Below, in pieces: positions 10,301 through 13,300 of a stretch of DNA of 15,411 nt. The notes under the pieces were generated by a model, which searched no databases, was not told the origin of the DNA, and saw only the letters and a program-made list of their open reading frames with translations. The position numbers and the translations under genes were made by a program. Numbering within the stretch: the first letter of the stretch is position 1; the number at the start of each line of letters is the position of its first letter. This stretch comes from Baffinella frigidus (lineage: Eukaryota > Cryptophyceae > Cryptomonadales > Baffinellaceae): contig MU647149.1 of the NCBI GenBank assembly GCA_026770585.1, forward strand, positions 110,271 through 125,681, written 5' to 3'.

Positions 10301-13300
10301 GGGGTGCAGATTTGTACGGATGACTCTAGGGTGTAGGGTGTAGGGTGTAGGGTGTAGGGTGTAGGGTGTAGGGTGTAGGGTATAGGGTGTAGGGTTCGAA
10401 CCTGATGGGGTGCAACACTGGCGAAGAGCGGTCCCAAGAGGAGCTGCTCGGTCTCCTATCTCATACCTTCTAAACACCAAACCCTAAACCCTACCCCCTC
10501 AACCCCTAACCCCCAAACCGCATCAAATCAAATCTTAACCCTAAACCACATCAAATCAAATTTCAACCCCAAACCGCATCAAACCAAAACCTGATGGGGA
10601 GCGACGCTCGCGAAGAGCGGGCCAAGAAGGAGCTGCTCGATTTCCATGATGGTTTCGAGGCAACCACACACCCTCAACCCTATACCCTCTACCCTACACC
10701 CTATACCCTACACCCTATACCATATACCCTACCCTACACCCTAACTCCTGAACCCTAAACCCTAAACCACAAGCCCCAAACCATACACCCAACCCGCCGA
10801 AATCACACTCTGGTGTGTACGGATGTTTTGGCTTTAGAGTGTAAACCTGATGGGGTGCAACGGTCGCGAAGAGCGGGCCAAGGAGGAGCTGCTCGATTTC
10901 CATGATGGTTTCGAGGCCGCGCATGTCTCGCAGCATGTCCTGGCTCTCCACCTGCTTCGGGTGTAGGGTTTAGGGCCACCTGGTTTGGGTGTGGGGTTTA
11001 GGGTTTAGGGTCTGTTGAGTGTTGAGTGTGTGGGGTTCGGGGTTAGGAGTTGGGGGTTAGAGGTGAGGGGTGAGGGGTGAGGCTAGGGTTGAGCGTTTAG
11101 GGTTTGAGGTTTAGTGTGTGGGGTTGGGGTTTAGGGTTTAGTGTTTGGGGTTGAAGTGAGGGGTGAGGGTTAAGGATGAGGGTGCAGGGGTTGTACCACG
11201 TCCTCGTCCTGGTCCGCGGTGCCGTCCAACGGCGTGCAGGACTTGCAGAGGGGGGTCGTACCGAATATTCTAGAAGCTTCTAGGGATCGTAACGAATGCT
11301 CTAGAAGCTTCTGGGGGTCGTCCCGAACGTTGTAGAAGCTTCTGGGGATCGTTCCGAATGTTCTAGAAGCTAGGGTGTAGGGTGCAGGGGTTGTACCACG
11401 TCCTCGTCCTGGTCCGCGGTGCCGTCCAACGGCGTGCAAGACCTGTGTTGGGGTTTCGGTTTCAAGGTGGTGGGTTCAGAGTTCAAGGTGCAGGGCTTAG
11501 GCTCTTGGGCTGGCATCGCTTCACTTGGACTCTGGTGTTTATGGATATAGGGTTTAGGGTATAGGGGTTGGGGGTGTACTTGGAGAGTAACGACGGCCGC
11601 GATGATCTCGCCCATCTTCTCCTCCACCAGCAGGAGAATCGGGTTCTACGAGCAAACGTGATCCCCGCCCAGAAACACGCCTCACGTCTAGCAAACTTGA
11701 TCTCCGCCCAGAAACGAGCAAACTTGATCCCCGCCCAGAAACACGCCTAACGTGCGTGAGCCATTATTGGGTGCAACAATGTTTTACATCTGTACCACGA
11801 AACGCTTCTAGCACGAAACGTTGCGTTTGAAATTCGCACGCGTGCCCTAGCGTGGGGTGCAGGGTGCGGTACTTAGAGAGGAACGCGGCCGCCGCGATGA
11901 TCTCGCCCATCTTCTCCTTCACCAGCAGGAGAATCGGGTGTTTGCGGTCGCCTGCGGACCTGGTATTGGATTCTAAGGTTCAGCGTGTAGGGTTCAGAGT
12001 GTAGACTTCAGCGTTGAGGATTTCGGGTTTGGGGATTGGAGCTAGGGTTCAGAATCGAGTTCTTGGGTTACCCGGCGCATCCAGTCTACGTTTTTCAGGG
12101 CTCAGTTTCAGGGTTCGTTTGTAGGGTTCAGCGTTTGGCGTTCGTTTTTAGGGTTTAGTGTTGAGCATTTAGGGTTTATGCGGGGACCTCGTTGAGGGTT
12201 TATGCGACCCTCGTTTAGGTTTTAGGGTTTAGGGTTTGGGGTTTAGAGCCTAGAGTCTAGGGTTAAGGGTTTAGGGTTTAGGGTTTAGGGTTTAGAGTTT
12301 AGGGTTTAGGGCTTAGGGTTCAGGGTTCAGGGTTGAAGGTTTAGGCGGGGTGTGGGGTGAGGTGGAATACCCGGTGCTGTCAGTCACCGTGGGTTTCAGG
12401 GTGTAGGTTGCGGGGTTCAGGATTTAGCGTTCAGGGATTAAGGTTTGGGTTCAGAATCGGGTGCATGGGTGTAGGGTTACCCGGTGTGCTTCCAGTCACC
12501 GAGCCGACCGACTTTGATCGCTGCCGCGTCTTCGTGTTTCGGGTTCGGGATTCGGGTTTCGATCGTAGGGTGCAGCGTTCCACGCTAGATTGGTCGAGGG
12601 AAACCGACGCCTTATCCTCGTAAGATCTGACGTGGTAGACTTGAGGATTCAAGGGAATTCCCTTGAAAGATGTCAAAAGTGGATGTTTCGATCATCCTGG
12701 CGTGATTCAGGGTTTGGCGTTTGAGGGTTGGTTTCTTACCCAGTGCTTCCAGTCACCGAGCCGACCGACTCTGACCACTGGCGCGTCTTCGTGTTTCGGG
12801 GTTCGATTCCAGGGTGCAACGTTCAGGGTGTAGGCTTTGGGGGGTGTTTCTTATAAACCGGCTTAGGGTTTGTTACTTACTCGGTGCTGCCAGTGACCAA
12901 CCCTCCGAGGTGGACCAAATCGAGGCTAGAGCATGCGCCATTTCCTCGGGCGGTGCCTTCGAAAACGAATGTGCCACCGGAGGAAATGGTGTGGGGAAAT
13001 ACTCGGCGCTTCCAGTGACGGAGCCGACCGACTCCGATCGCTGGCGCGGCTTAAAGGAGGGCTGCTTCTGGAGTAGGGACGAGGGCTGCTTGTGCAGTCG
13101 CTTCGCCGGCCCTGCTTGAGGGTGTGTGGTTTGGGTTTTGTCCAACCCACACAGCGGACCTCGAAGGGGTTGTGAATAACCCCTAAGCGATCAGACGAAA
13201 ATCCCTTCGTAGCCCGCTGTGTGGAACCGACTCTGATCGCTGGCGCGGCTTGAACTAGGGCTGCTGTCGCTTCGCCGGCCCTGCTTGCGGGCGTGTGGTT

